NCBI GenBank assembly: GCA_038373885.1
Contig: JAWZYV010010319.1
Coordinates: 1,166,001 to 1,230,000, forward strand
DNA from: Cheiracanthium punctorium
Lineage: Eukaryota > Arthropoda > Arachnida > Araneae > Cheiracanthiidae
Direction: 5' to 3'
DNA: 64,000 nt
In this document: piece after piece, positions 10,531 through 23,394 of the stretch
Position numbering within the stretch: the stretch's first letter is position 1
How the letters are laid out: every line of letters begins with the position of its first letter
Program-made: the position numbers and the translations under genes
Notes under the pieces: model-generated
Told to the model about the DNA's origin: nothing
Database searches by the model: none
Seen by the model: the letters and a program-made list of their open reading frames with translations, nothing else

Positions 10531-12619
10531 GACCAAGTTCAAATGCAAAACTTTCTTAGCTGAAAGAAAATTTTATCACAGAATGGATTCACAAACATAA
10601 AGTCATAAGGATCGGATGAAACGAAGATAGATGTTACTAAATTACGTAGCAATCACAGACAATTACCTCTAGAACGGAAATTTTGTTTCCATTACTTTAA
10701 TAATTATTTAATAGCTTCGACACCTTTACTGATGACAGATTTGCTTGCTAAAAAGTTGGAATAACTACCAGATTGCAGCAGAAACATTACTCAGGGAACC
10801 TCGTGTAATGCATCTGAATGCAATTTTCTCAGCAATTCTAAGGAGATTTATGCTTTTTATGTACGTGTCCAAAACTAGCGAGCAGCTAAACCTACAAATA
10901 CTCACATCTCTGTAATTATTCTCCAATAATAATATTAGACATCAGGCTCAGATTTCACGCTCGGATATTTGTTGGGCTTAGTTTTGTGTTGGTGCATTTA
11001 TTTCAGGTATAAATTGGCGGAATATTTTGAGAAATTCTTCGATGTTAAAATTAGTAAATTTTCTGAAAGTGTACTAAGCAACGTTACGGCGAAGTGATAG
11101 TAGATTAATTAATATAATAAATATAAAACTAACTTAAATAATCGTATTTATTTATATATTGCTCAATAAATTAAATTTATGGAGAAAAATAACATTTAAA
11201 ATGGTATAAAACGTGTTATTATGCATAAAAAGCTCCTTTAAAATTCCTGAAATATTAAATACAAAATGGGGAAAAATTAGTTTAAATTTAATATCAGTGT
11301 TTTAATTCTTAACTAATTTTAAACTAACCTTATTAGTTTTGAATTAATACTTCAAAATCCATAGTTTACAATTATTATAATTAATTACTTTAGTTATAAT
11401 TAAATAATAATCTACATTTTTCTGAATATTTGAAATTTTTAAGTTTATTTTGATACGTCAATTGTATATTTTACATGATTTATAATTAAATTCGGAAATA
11501 ATACATAAGAGGCCTTTATGAGGGAAACTGGCTAGTACTAGCTTTTCACCAAAAAAAGAGAAAATTATCAAATTTCTGGAAAGTCAGCCATAACGATTTA
11601 TTCAATAAAAGCCCTGTTTCTGAATATTTTTATACCTCAGGGCAGCACGCATGAGAATAAAAATTATTTCAAAGCTATAAGAAATATATTTTTATAAAAT
11701 TAATATAATCTACTGTTACTTCAACAAAAATATAATAGTAATTAAAAAATAATAATTTTCATATAAGATTTACTGACGCTCTGTTATTTAAAAAATTAGA
11801 ATTTTGTGAACAAACTTTTAAAATCTTCTCGAATTTTTATGTTACATACTTTTATCACACTGGCATGCCTTTATAGAATAGTTTAATGCTGTTTTTAAAA
11901 GTAGTTAAGTGGTAAACATATGGAATGCAAAAATAAATTTTTATGTCGTTTTTATTTTAATTTTAACTTCATTTGTATTCTGCATTAATGCTTATTAATG
12001 CGTCTTAAGCAAATCTTTAATGTCTCTACATCAAAAAGAACGACGTAATAAGAATGACTTGCAATTTTTTTACTAATGCTCCAACTTCGGTCCAATCATT
12101 TAACTTTGAAATAATTTACTTAATCTGGGATCTTTAAGGTAATACATTACTTTTTAATTTATGGCATGATTTTTAGGAGGTACTTTACTTGCTTGAACTT
12201 TTCCAGGGATCATTTAAAGTTCTTTCTTTTCTTTTTTATGACTTGCATCTAGCAGTAAAATCATCCAATGTAACGCTATAAATTTGACCATAAATTTTCA
12301 AATCATCTTCGTATCTTTTTCCGTTAGAAGCAAGGTGATGTTTAAACTTTCGAATGATAAGGCGCTTTAACAGTCATTTTATTACTTTCTTTTCTTAGCT
12401 TAATTTTGAAAATTTAGAGTGAAGATATTCTGATTTTATAGGCGAGGTATAAAATTACGTAGTAGCAGAAAATTCGATACTGAAATGCGTTTTCAATAAA
12501 GCATTAAAAAAACTCAATATTCCTTAAATTTTTTACGCTGTATATCCAGAATTTGGAACGGTAAATACCAAGTGGTTATAAAAGCACAGAATCAAACATT
12601 TTATTTTTTGCCATAACTG
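10531..12619. other. Unannotated AT-rich interval
   Basis: Over 2 kb of AT-rich sequence without recognised features. A C9 run followed by ACACACA lies just beyond it at about 12629-12645. Confidence 0.4.
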
Positions 12620-12779
12620 TATTGCAACCCCCCCCCCCACACACAGAAACAGGCAATTTTTAGCCTCGAAGTCAAGAGTTCAATGTCCACATATTTTAAA
12701 AGTAAAATATTATACATATTAAGAAATAATAGTCTGGCTGTAATAAAATAATTATACATTAAGAAAGTTTATTAAGTCA

Positions 12780-13165
12780 ATAAGTCCGGCAGTAGCTCAC
12801 TCAGTCAAACTCAGCTCCAATTAGAACACCGAAAATAAAGCAGAACCATCTTGGTCAATATTTGGGAGGGTGAACTCCTCTTTCGTGCCCCCTCAGTGTG
12901 CAGTGGATGGGACCGTGAATGCTGAAAGAAACTAGTGCACATAAAATTTGTTTTTAAACCAGTGTCCTCCATGTTCAAACGACCCCTCAAGGGGTGCCAG
13001 TTTAAGTGCTAGGTCTCTCATCTGGAATTGGTTCAAAATAAAGCGACCGAACATTGAAGGCAACGTTGGGCTGTCTACTAGGCGGTCCCCATAATGAAAT
13101 GGCTAACATACATGGCCTCGTAGTTGTCAAGCCTATATTCCACAGTTGGCCAGACCGTTAGGAAA
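12780..13165 (-). mobile_element. Possible old SINE or composite repeat
   Basis: GC-richer island in AT-rich surroundings. Its right end (CGTAGTTGTCAAGCC ... AGTTGGCCAGAC) resembles the minus-strand head of the well-defined SINE at 51506-51737 (CCTAGTTGAGAGGGC ... CTCGGCCAATGG). The rest is not alignable by eye and no target duplication was found. Confidence 0.35.
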
Positions 13166-13339
13166 AAAAAATTAAATCAATATTAGTCTACATACAAAAG
13201 CATATTAAAGAGACTAGAAAGTGGAGCGTTTTTGCATATGCCAGTATTTCGCCAACCAAAATTGCAGAATGTGAAATTTTGCATGCATGTGGGATTTACA
13301 ACGTACGTGCTTTATAAGATAGGATTTTCAGAAATTTGT

Positions 13340-15631
13340 ACAATATAAGAGGGAGGGGGGGGGGAGCGTTTTTTTCACATATACCCGGTTATATCAAAGA
13401 AAAAAAAATAGAGATCCATAAAAATTCTTGCTGTATATAAAATGTAACTCAATCCAATACATAAAAATAAATTTCTAGGTATTTTAAAATTTCGAATCGA
13501 ATTAGGGTGGGTGACCATTTTCTCTTTCCACTTTAAAAAAAAAAAAAAAATTAAGAAAAATGTTTTAAAATCTGACAAATATGATTCCATTTTCTAAGCC
13601 CAACTTATTTGTAACTTCTATTTGAAATTTATTTGATTAAATTTAATATAAAAATATGAAATTACCTTCTCGTACAGCTAATATTTGTCGCAAAGTAAAA
13701 TTTAAATTCATTAAAAAAGTTTTCGGATGATTAAATTAAAGTTTTGAAAAAAGTGTAAATGACAACAGAGAATATGCAATAAAATTTAACGTTTCTATTG
13801 ATGAAATTTATAAGTTATTATCATTTTCCATGAGCAATGAGAAATAGAGGGGAAAAAACATAATTTAATATGACATAGTAACGTATTACATTTTTCTTTC
13901 AAAATCTGAAACGGAAATGTTTTATAAGCCTTTCACTGTTTAAAGATAACACAACTAATCTTACATAGAAGAGCAAATTTACGATTTTATTCTGTCGTAC
14001 AAAAGGTGAAAGCATATTTACAGGCATTAGGAAGCAAGACACAATTTAAATTGGTTAGAATATCAGACAAAGTGTTTTCAGGATGCCTCAATCAAAGTAA
14101 TACAGAACAATGCTAGAACTGCTTCCAATATGTTTTTAACATTTATCAGTATTTGAGGTGTTACTTCATAAGGTGTCAGATAATCAAGTTAAGTGTACTG
14201 TTTGAGCATAAGTTTACTTGTTTATTTTACTAAATTAAAACATGATGTAATTACCTGTAATTACTTAACACAGTGAAAAAAATCATGGAAGTCTTTTATC
14301 AAAGCTTCTTGTTTTTGTAAACTAATATAATTGAAAGCTAGTAAAGATTTTACTGTTGTCTTGAGTTTTATATTAGCCAGAATAAATTTTATAGTGCTCT
14401 TTTCCGACAAAAAGTGCGTACAAAAACACCAAGTTCACAAATTAAGTTAGTATATCTATTTTAAAGTGCTATTTTAAATGAAGCTCCTCCTTTTCACATG
14501 ATTTATTTTCAAGATGAATTCTGTAGATAACAAAGAAATCGATGAAATAATTTCAAACCATGCAGACATTTTATAAAAATTGCTTTTAAGAAGACATCCG
14601 TGATGCATAAAGTCTCTTTTCTTTGATCAGATTCGAGTAAATGGATAATTTCGTGCCTCATTTCGTGGGTTTAAATAATGAGAGAAAACAAATACTGCTT
14701 TTTAAGCACAGCAATACATGTTATAATTAATGTCAGCGCAAAACTCAGCATATCTATAATGCATATTCAAACTCGAAAAAACAGCTACATAGTTAATTTT
14801 AGAAATGGTATGAAGAGTGCAAAGAGTATTAGTTTCATTTGTTATTCTGATGATGCATAATAACATGGATATCAACGTACACAGATTGTCGTAATTACAA
14901 TAAAAGCTTGAAATGGAAGAAACTAGGCAATTCCGATATTCATTTCGATTTAGGTGTGCAATATGTCTTAGTTGACTAAAGTCGTTGTTTCCCAATTAAG
15001 ATGGTCTTTCAATTCTTATGTAAATGACATCTGATGATATTGTATAAAGCCAGCGTTACTGAATTTTCTTTATGAAAAGAAACTAAATTATGTTGATATA
15101 TTATATTTAATTTTACGCTATGAAAATAAATGTAATTAATAAACCTCCGATATTGTGCTTTCGCTAAATGTACAAAGTGTGCACCGCTTAGAGGTTACAA
15201 AAATCTAGTATTTATTTTCGAGTAAAGGATAATTTTGCACTCCATTACTGAAAACTTAAATTATATTTCTTATGGTTATCTGAGAGAAAACCCAAAAGTT
15301 TCGACATAACAAAACGTCAGGGAAAAATAAATACCCTTAGCTGATTATAATAAATGCGGTTAGCCATTAATTATCTGCCAAGAAACATTTTAATTAAATA
15401 TATTCTTGCTTGCTGAGGATCTCAAGCGAAACTGTAATTCAGATCCTTCACTTTTCACTTAAGCATATTCATTGTGGGAAATCTTATACTTCCGAAATTC
15501 TGGCGATAATTCTTATTTCTTGTTCCCGTATCAGGTCCTTATGAACAGAACAGTTCAAGCATGAAATTTATGAAAAGTCTTCGTCCGTCAGGATGTCATT
15601 CTTCAGTAATCGGATACTTACTTTCTTCTTC

Positions 15632-15662
<31 letters not shown>

Positions 15663-16060
15663 GCTGACTATCAAGTCAGCGTAGACGCCCTTCTTAAAAA
15701 AGAGTATTTCAATGCCGTTTCCTGTTATGCAACACGCAGGGCTTGGCTATATTTGCCTATCAAAAGTGATGTAAAATAACAAAAAACACTCAAAAGAAAC
15801 TGGTGTTTAAAAGATAAAATAATAAATACTTTGTAAAATAACATACACACACAAAAAGGTACTTAACAATCTGCACAAGTTTCGATCAAAACATTTATTT
15901 TTCATCGTTAGTCCCAGTCTGTGGATTTCCTTCTGCTGCTGCTAACGAAGGAAGAAATTTTTTCGTTCGAAACAATCTAAGTACCTTTTATGTATGTTAT
16001 TTTACAAAATTTTAATAATTTTAATGTAAAATAAATTGATTGGATATATTTACATGCATA
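13340..16060. other. Unannotated interval with homopolymers
   Basis: AT-rich. Contains a G-rich run (13351-13364), an A-run near 13536-13550 and a T-run of about 27 (15635-15661). Frames of 60-97 codons around 14678-14995 overlap on both strands and show no motif. Nothing else recognised. Confidence 0.45.
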
Positions 16061-16062
16061 TT

Positions 16063-17487
16063 AGGGGGACCGGAAAAAAAGGGGCAATTCCGGGACAGAT
16101 GCCCCCTGTATTTCTTGTAATTGTCGATAAATACCAGTCAAACGCACAGCATAGGTGTGCAATGAAATTTCCTTAACTAGTGTATAGCAGGAATCCCTTT
16201 CAATGCTTTAGCTGCACCTATACAATACTTATTTTGAGATAATCGCACGATTTCACTATCCAAACTTTTAAACATGTTACGATCAAGTGCTTTTTTTAGG
16301 CTAATTACAGAATCCATGACAGTGTACAGCTTAAATCCTCTATAATGTATTACATGTAATTATGCAATCCTTATATACAGATAAGTGCATGATTTCATTA
16401 TTAATACTGTTAAACACGTTTTACTTAAGTACTTTTTTACACTAATTACTGCATCTATTCATCATTTCGAAGTCAAAATTAAGTGCAAAACTGTATAGAG
16501 TACTGTGTGTATGTTTACGCTGTTTTCCATATCGAGTACAGGCAACTCGATTTATGTGATGTGTTACGTCTGTATCGTACAAAATGGTCATGTATACGGA
16601 TGGCGGATTATGGCGGCATGTATACGGATGCCGCACTGTCATTCCGTATACATGCCGCCGTTTCTTTTGTATGGGACTCCGCAATTACCAAAATATTAAT
16701 TCCTCTCCGTGTTTTATTTTTTATATTATAGTATTTTATGTTACTGGAGTATATTTGCTGGATTTAATTAAAGGTTATAAACTTTTTTCTTGTCATTTTG
16801 CACAGGTTCACTTAGTTATTAGTCGTTAGTTGTAATTGTTATAATTATGCATTTTAACGTAACTGTTAAATGAAGTCTTAAATGAAATATTGTTTTTAAA
16901 GAATCTGATAAATTGTTAATTTGTTTATAGATTTTGTTTGAAACGCCTGCATTTAAAAAAATAAAACAATGTTAAAACAAATAAAACGATATAAAATATT
17001 TCTTCCTTTTTAAATACACTGATGATACGCCGTTGATGAAACAACAATTACAATTCAATTATAAAATATAAGAATATAATTTTAGTTGTGAACTAAGTAG
17101 GCAGACTCTAACTGATTTAAACATGCTAATATGACTCTTTATACTAATTCAGTGTCTTTTTGTTTATAAATACGTGATTATAGTCCATACTTGAATATTT
17201 TTCGAGTATTTTTTAATTCATTATTTCAATCTGTTCTTATCGTAGGCGCCTCATAACTCCTGCACAAGAACGGCGTCCCACCCTGAAGAGTGGCGTCACA
17301 CCCGCAATGCGATGTTTTAGAAAAAAATTGTTACAAAATATTAATTATGTTTTTAGATTTCTTTCGTCGCAGTACCCATGTTCTATATTTTACTACAAAT
17401 AGCACAGCATGATATATTTTATTGTATATGCACCCTGGAATTTTTACAAAATTATAAAAGAAAATGCTGGAAAAGCCCCGGAATTAC
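16063..17487. mobile_element. Tentative TIR element
   Basis: The phrase AATTCCGGG occurs near the left edge (after GGGGC, about 16081) and inverted near the right edge (CCCCGGAATTACCCTATA, about 17475-17493). The left part also contains GGGGCA ... TGCCCC. An internal GC-rich patch at 17258-17310 contains GGCGTCCCACCC and GGCGTCACACCC. Ends and target duplication could not be fixed, so this is only a suggestion of an old DNA transposon. Confidence 0.25.
16612..16659. repeat. Perfect 17-bp inverted repeat
   Basis: GGCGGCATGTATACGGA (16612-16628) and its exact reverse complement (16643-16659) are separated by 14 bases. A third partial copy, CATGTATACGGA followed by TGGCGG, lies just upstream at 16589-16606. 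The GC-rich arms contrast with the AT-rich surroundings. Overlapping 60-82 codon frames here are by-products of the palindrome and not genes. Confidence 0.92.
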
Positions 17488-17614
17488 CCTATAGTTTTTT
17501 GCCATATAATTCAAACAAATAAAATTGCAACAAGTATTTAATGGCTAACGAGCTGTGTTCCTAGCATTTATAGCTGCTAAATTACTTCTTAAGCAAAAAT
17601 TTTATACATAATAC

Positions 17615-17775
17615 TTTTTTCTTCCACGGAAGATGGCCAACCTCCCTCTTTTTTCACATCTGCCTATCAACTTCCTGAAATTGATTTTTAGGTATTGTTG
17701 TGCGCTGTATTTTGTAGTGAGGCTTTTATGGATATCTCTTTTTTTCTTTGAGATCACACGTGACATGTGAAAAGA
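17615..17775. repeat. Diverged dispersed repeat S, copy 1
   Basis: GGAAGATGG followed by a pyrimidine-rich stretch, then TTTAGGTATT and later TTATGGATATCTCTTTTTTT. The same blocks occur in the same order at 33359-33500. Similarity is patchy, so this is an old repeat pair of unknown type. A 65-codon minus frame (17602-17799), rich in Lys and Arg, spans this copy but is not conserved in the other. Confidence 0.45.
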
Positions 17776-17832
17776 ACGTTTTGGCATCCTACATTCCATT
17801 GCTTAGAAATTGTGGAAAATGCTGTCTAATGT

Positions 17833-18960
17833 CCCAGACAGCACAGCAAACTTGCATCAAACTTGATTTATCAAGTCAATAAACTTGAATTAAGCTTGAA
17901 ATTTTCAAGCGTGTAAGCTTAATGCAAGCTTGAATCAAGTGTTCTAGTTTACACTTGCCCAGCCTGCATTAAGCTTGACATTCCAAGTTTGAATCAAGCT
18001 TGACATAGCAAGCGTAATAAATTTTCCTAAATACACGGGGCGCCGGTCGGCGAACCACATATTTTATTTTGCCACGCATTTTCCCATCTACGCTAAAATT
18101 TCATCTGTTTCCATCAAGTGTCCGCGGATAGAATAGAACCCGGGACCTTTGGGTTGGGAGGCGAGCGTCCTCTCCGTTGCGCCAATCTGAGTCGGGCTGA
18201 TATGACTAAAGTTTGAAGTGACTGTTAGGGTTATTTCTGGCCAGATTGATAAGTGGCCGATGTGTTATTTGTTTCTTTTATTTTTCCATGGGATGCATCA
18301 AAATTAAAATAATGTTATGTGTGATTTAGAGACTCTATTAATAGGGAAATAAACATAATATAAACTTAACAGCAGCTCACGTTTTAAAACTTTCAATATC
18401 ACGACACTATGTTGGGCAATACTGGCCAATATCGAGACAAACGACTGATTTTGAAATCAATTTCGTAGTATAATTGTATTTTATTTTGAAGAATTTCCAT
18501 ATTTGGAAATATAGAATCTTTTTTTTTTTAATTCTGTCAAGTACATTTATGACTGATGATAAATTATTTTGTAGCGACCGGAAACCGCCTCATTCTACCA
18601 CCCATAAAGTGAAGTATATTAACTAACTAAATTGTGTTAATTATATTGAAATTTATTTTTAGGGCTAATTAATTAGTTAATGGAATTACTAATGTTAAGA
18701 TGTAAATAAAACTAAAACTCCCCTTGCGTGTTCTAATGTCCAGGTTTTGTGCGATAATAAAATAAAACACAACTTTTACGATATAATATGAGCAATTTGA
18801 GAAACGCTAGACAATGTCCATGTCCATTCTGTTTCACAGATGGCGCCATCACTGCACGCTTTCGAAAGGGAAAAATCATTGAATTGAACTGTCAAGCTTG
18901 TATTAATACGTCAAATTCAAAGAAATGTCAAGCTTGATTTAAGCTTATGTGCTGTCTGGG
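17833..18960. mobile_element. Unclassified TIR element with AAGCTTGA-rich ends
   Basis: 1128 bp bounded by CCCAGACAGCACA and its exact complement (18948-18960). The inverted similarity continues loosely into the element. Both subterminal regions are packed with AAGCTTGA/TCAAGCTT-type words: about ten on the left (17860-18010) and several on the right (18893-18945), possibly repeated transposase-binding sites. The dinucleotide GT flanks both ends; no longer target duplication is evident. A tRNA-derived SINE is nested at about 18030-18205. No transposase frame remains. I cannot assign the superfamily. Confidence 0.75.
18030..18205 (-). mobile_element. tRNA-derived SINE nested in the TIR element
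   Basis: On the minus strand there is an A-box-like TTGGCGCAACGGAG followed about 35 bases later by a B-box-like CCGGGTTCTATTC, the spacing of an internal RNA polymerase III promoter. The sequence before and after lacks a foldable full tRNA, and the downstream body is unrelated, so this is a SINE head and not a tRNA gene. The 3' boundary near 18030 and the target duplications were not resolved. Confidence 0.65.
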
Positions 18961-21900
18961 GTAGCACCTATGTTAAAAAATTCTCGCGCACGCCAAATTT
19001 CGTATTATTAGTTTTAGTAGTTTTTGCAAAGTGAAATACTCACATACGAAAGAACGACATTACTTTCCGGTCACTCTAATACATTCATTCGGCCCATTAG
19101 ATCTCTTAAATATTCTATTTTGCATTACATTTTAAAAATTCTGTACAATTTATTTTTTAAAGTTATAATTAATTAAATAAACAAATAAGTAGCTACCTAT
19201 GTCTTTCTACTCATGTTTTTTTTTAATTATAATTCAATATTTGTAAGAAGAGTTTTGATAGTTAGGCATTCATAAATATGTCTCGTTCAACAAATAAATA
19301 AAATAAAATAAAATAAATAAATGAGTAAATAAATAAAGTAAAAAGAACAATTTTTCATGCTTCAGGGAATCGTTACGTAAAGTAAATAGTGAGCTTTTCT
19401 CATGTATGTTATTTTAATCCAAATAAACAAATGGTTGCTAATCTAATAAAAATACAATTAGGTAAGTAAATATCATGAGATATTAGAACAAAAGATGAAT
19501 CATTTGATTCAAAAATACTTTTTATGTGTTTGTCTTGTTGTGAAATTTTCCCTCAATACAGAATATTCTTATTTGGATAACATCTTTTCAAAAAGATTAA
19601 ATTCAATCTGGAATACCCCTCTTTCATTTTTTAATATTTTGTACTTCCAATTCTTTTCCCAATTGAAATAGCAAATGGCTAGTTACTCTATCTATGCACA
19701 CACACACTCACACACACACACAGGCACAAAAAGAAAAAAATTTATTACGCATGTACTTTTTGCTTAACCATACAGATGAAACCTAATTCCTATACAAAAT
19801 TTTCTCAAGTCGTCTCGAATTAAACTGTTTCACACATTTTATTTCAAAAAACATAACATTCAATGGAAGATATCGTTTGCTCATTTGAAATTATAAAAAT
19901 GTAACTCTAGATTCTGTTCAACAGGAAAACAAAATTACATTCTTTGTTAAGAATATCCTGTTGAATAAAAATCTATGCTCGAGGGAATAAACTTTACAAC
20001 ATATAAAATATCAATTCTTGAAGGAGAAAATGTAGTATTCGTGTGTTTAGGATTTAAAGAGTCTGAAAATCTAGAATGAGTTTGAAAATATAATTTTTGA
20101 ACGGATGAATTACCGTTAAATCAATATTAACTTATTTCTGGGAATGCGTCCTAAATAATATTCTGAATGAATACCGCTCATTTATATCAATTTCAATCGT
20201 AAAGGTTTTTAATTTCAGTCAAAATTCTGAAAATATTATAAATGCATATAAGACAATAAATGTTATACGATTTTGTTTGAGTTAATTTATCACCATATTT
20301 GAAAACCAGATTCTGTATCCACTCGGTTTCAAAATAATACGCCGTAAACAAATTCTTTCTTTCTTTTTGCAGAATATTTAAAAAATTCGTAAAGGTAATA
20401 TTATAATAATTGTTTGAGTTTTCTTGACTTGTTGCATGCACTTGTGTGCGAGGAGAAATGTGTGAAGTGTTTATGCAAGTTAACCTCTCCACTATTATTT
20501 TTTATTTTAGTATGTTTTCTCAACTCTGTTCTGTTTTAACATACCCACCGTGTTAAAAAAGAGGCTGATGTAATACTGAATATTTTGAAAGAATTTGACG
20601 AGCTTGTCGAAGTGTAAACACACATTTTATATTGTGATTTTTAAAATAATAGCTTAATCCGAGAAAAACTTAATTACTCATATAAAATATGGATCACCAA
20701 GAATCTGTAGGGCTGTATTTTTTTAGGAGAAGAAACTGCTGATTATTTTTTAACTGACCCAGGAAATTTATTCGAATATTTTCTTTAAGGGAGAGTAAAT
20801 TAGAACATTTTTAATCTAAAAATTAAAGTTATTTTATGAAGGCCAATCTATCTTTTTGTATAACTGTAAAATTTCTAAAAACATTCAAAATTAGCTTACG
20901 AAAATACTGCATTCAACTCTATTACAGGGCATCAAACTTGAAGACTTTTTAAGGTTGCCAGTTTGACAACTACGGAAAATTGGCTATCTTTGCATCAAAT
21001 TTCTTCTTTGGTTCTTATTTTAAAAGTATATGATTAATGATTCCAGTTTCTGATTTCCTTTTAGGGATAAATTTTCAAGATCATTCTGAATTTAATTTCT
21101 GTTTATTCTCCTTTTACTTTTTCTTATATGTGGCAATATTTAATTTTTTATTTGAGTTTTAGCGATTAGTATTAAATGTAAAAACTTTCTATTTATTGGT
21201 CTTGAAGAATGGTCACAGAATGTTTCCCTTATATATATTTGAAAAAAAAAAAGAGTAAGCCCTCATTTTATTTTTTAATTATTTGTCTAAAGTTGTGCGG
21301 ATATCTGAGAAATAGAACAATAGATACAACTATATTATAAAAAAAATTAGAATGTAGATCAGATGCTGAAGTGCACAACTATTACCATAAAAACGAAATG
21401 AAGACGCCAAATAAATTATTAAGTTGTGTGAGCTTCTAGCCAATAGTGAAATTTAATGAAAACAATGTACTTATTTTCCATAATAATGCAATTTCATACA
21501 TGTGACAGAAATGAGAAAATAAAACATAAGGTCCAATTCAGAGGAATCAAGACTTTTAAAATATACAGTTTGAATTGCACTTTGCGGAAACTAAAAATAA
21601 CAACACTAACTTGCCGAACACTCTAAGCATGTATTTCTCACAATAGTTTATCTATAAAAGACAAGCCGCTTACTTCAGATGGACTCCATCTACCCAAAGT
21701 TCATGAATGAATTCAACACCACATAGAACTTCTGAATTTTTCAAGTATTTTGGGTGTTTGCTGAACAGCAATCATTTTGCAGTTTTCTTTTTCTCAGTAT
21801 TGCAGCAACACAACTCATTCATTTTTTGTGTGTTTTATTGAATTTTTATGATGATCTCCCTTTGATTGCATCTTCAAAGTTGTTCAAGGACACCTTTGAA

Positions 21901-22420
21901 AGTTTTTTAAAAAAATTGAAAGTGCAACAACTATCTTAAGTTTTAATGTTTGTAGGAGCTTTTAGATAATAAATAATAAAAATACCATAAATCTATATAA
22001 AATCTGTCTCTCTCTCATTTTTTATATGTTCAAGATATCGATGAATGAGGTATGTGAGATTTAAATTAATCCTTTTAAACCAGGCTTCCACAATTCACGA
22101 AACAAATTTTGAAACAATATTACGAAATATTTACTAATAACTTAAAGTTCAAAACAGTTTTGTGTATTTTATGGTAAAATAATAATGGATATTATTTATT
22201 TTATTTATTTTATTACAAATTCAATCTCTATTATGAAAACATTCATATACATATATATTCGAGGTAAATTATTTAATCATGTCTAAATGAGTTAGAGAAG
22301 AAAAAAACACCACACATCGAAAACTTTTCTGTATAGTAATAATAAGTTAAACACTGTTTATTCAAAAATTAAATAAGCGTGCAAAATCACAAAAAAAGAA
22401 TTGAAAAATAAAAGCAAACT
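18961..22420. other. Unannotated interval with simple repeats
   Basis: Contains an AATAA-type tract (about 19297-19345) and (CA)n with one interruption (19697-19722). A 99-codon minus frame at 20193-20492 begins with Met and is fairly mixed in composition (Glu, Tyr, Asn, Thr), but shows no known motif. The rest is AT-rich. ATCTATATAAAATCTGTCTC near 21992 vaguely resembles a Helitron 5' tip. Confidence 0.4.
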
Positions 22421-22422
22421 AA

Positions 22423-22670
22423 TCTATATAAATAAAACAAAGTGTAAGCTGTCAGTTAGATCGTTAGTTAATTTGTTTGTCTGTGTCTCGCGTAGCTCCG
22501 AAACGGGTGATCGTAGACCTACCAAATTTTGTATGGAAATTCTCCAGGACGGGTCCCGACATACCTCAAAGCGATTTTTTCGAAAATCGAATTATTTTAG
22601 GAGATAGCGATAAAAGGCTTGTCGCAAAAGGCTCATTTTTTCGCTTCCCCATTTCGCAATTGTAACCCGC
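22423..22670 (+). mobile_element. Helitron 5' end fragment
   Basis: After A at 22422 the sequence TCTATATAAATAAAAC is followed by TTTGTTTGTCTGTGTCTCG, GTAGCTCCGAAACGGG and CCAAATTTTGTATGG. This arrangement is common at the 5' ends of arthropod Helitrons and close to the 5' tip of the element at 431-1899. No 3' hairpin plus CTAG was found downstream, so only a 5' fragment is supported. Two overlapping 62-68 codon frames here are not considered real. Confidence 0.6.
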
Positions 22671-23386
22671 AGTGGAATGAGTGAGAATTTAAGCATATCT
22701 AGTTTGCCATATTTGGCATGTTTATTAAATGATTCAAACTCTTGAAGTAGAAATAAAAGAATAACGATTTTTTTTTTTTTTTTTTAGATTGTTTGTAAGG
22801 CTGTCTTTAAATTAAAATATCGTGTGCATGTGAAATCAAAACAGGAATGAAATGTTTTATACTCAAGAGAAAAATAGGATTTGGAAATTTTCCGAGACTA
22901 AAATATGCAACATTTTGGTTAATGTGCGATTTTAAGGAGATGATTCTAACACTTGGAGCAATTTATCGTAATTTTCTCATATGCTGAATACACCTGAGAA
23001 TACGTTTTTGAAATTTTCATTCAGTTGGAATTGTGCATTTTTCTGCACAGCTTTTTTCCATCTATTTCTAATGTATTACATCCAGAAAAGGATGTTAGAA
23101 ATATCAATTTTAATTTTCTTTAATCACACTCATGAATAATGATATACTTTCCAACTTAATGAAAGAAGGAACGAAAATAGGGAAGACCCATGGACTATAA
23201 TACGCTTTTAATATATAGCACTTTAGTGCGTATTTAAAATCTGAAAGCGTTTCAGATTTTCTTACTTTTTTTTTCCCTTTCCATTTTTTGATAAAATCTT
23301 ATATATCCAGAAGCTCTTCAGAATGAATATGGGACGAAAATAATTTGGTTTTTTTTTGTAGGTTTTTATAATTTAACCATCTTATT
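22671..23386. other. Unannotated interval
   Basis: AT-rich with a T-run near 22770-22787. Nothing recognised. Confidence 0.4.
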
Positions 23387-23394
23387 TTTGCAAC

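Noticed and set aside
16442..16829. Four overlapping 64-82 codon frames on both strands
   Set aside because: They arise from the GC-rich palindrome, which suppresses stops in several frames at once; none has a motif.
18100..18200. tRNA gene on the minus strand
   Set aside because: A- and B-box present, but no complete cloverleaf; best explained as a SINE head.
20193..20492. 99-codon minus frame as a gene
   Set aside because: Length is within chance for 64 kb in six frames, composition follows AT bias, and there is no recognised motif.
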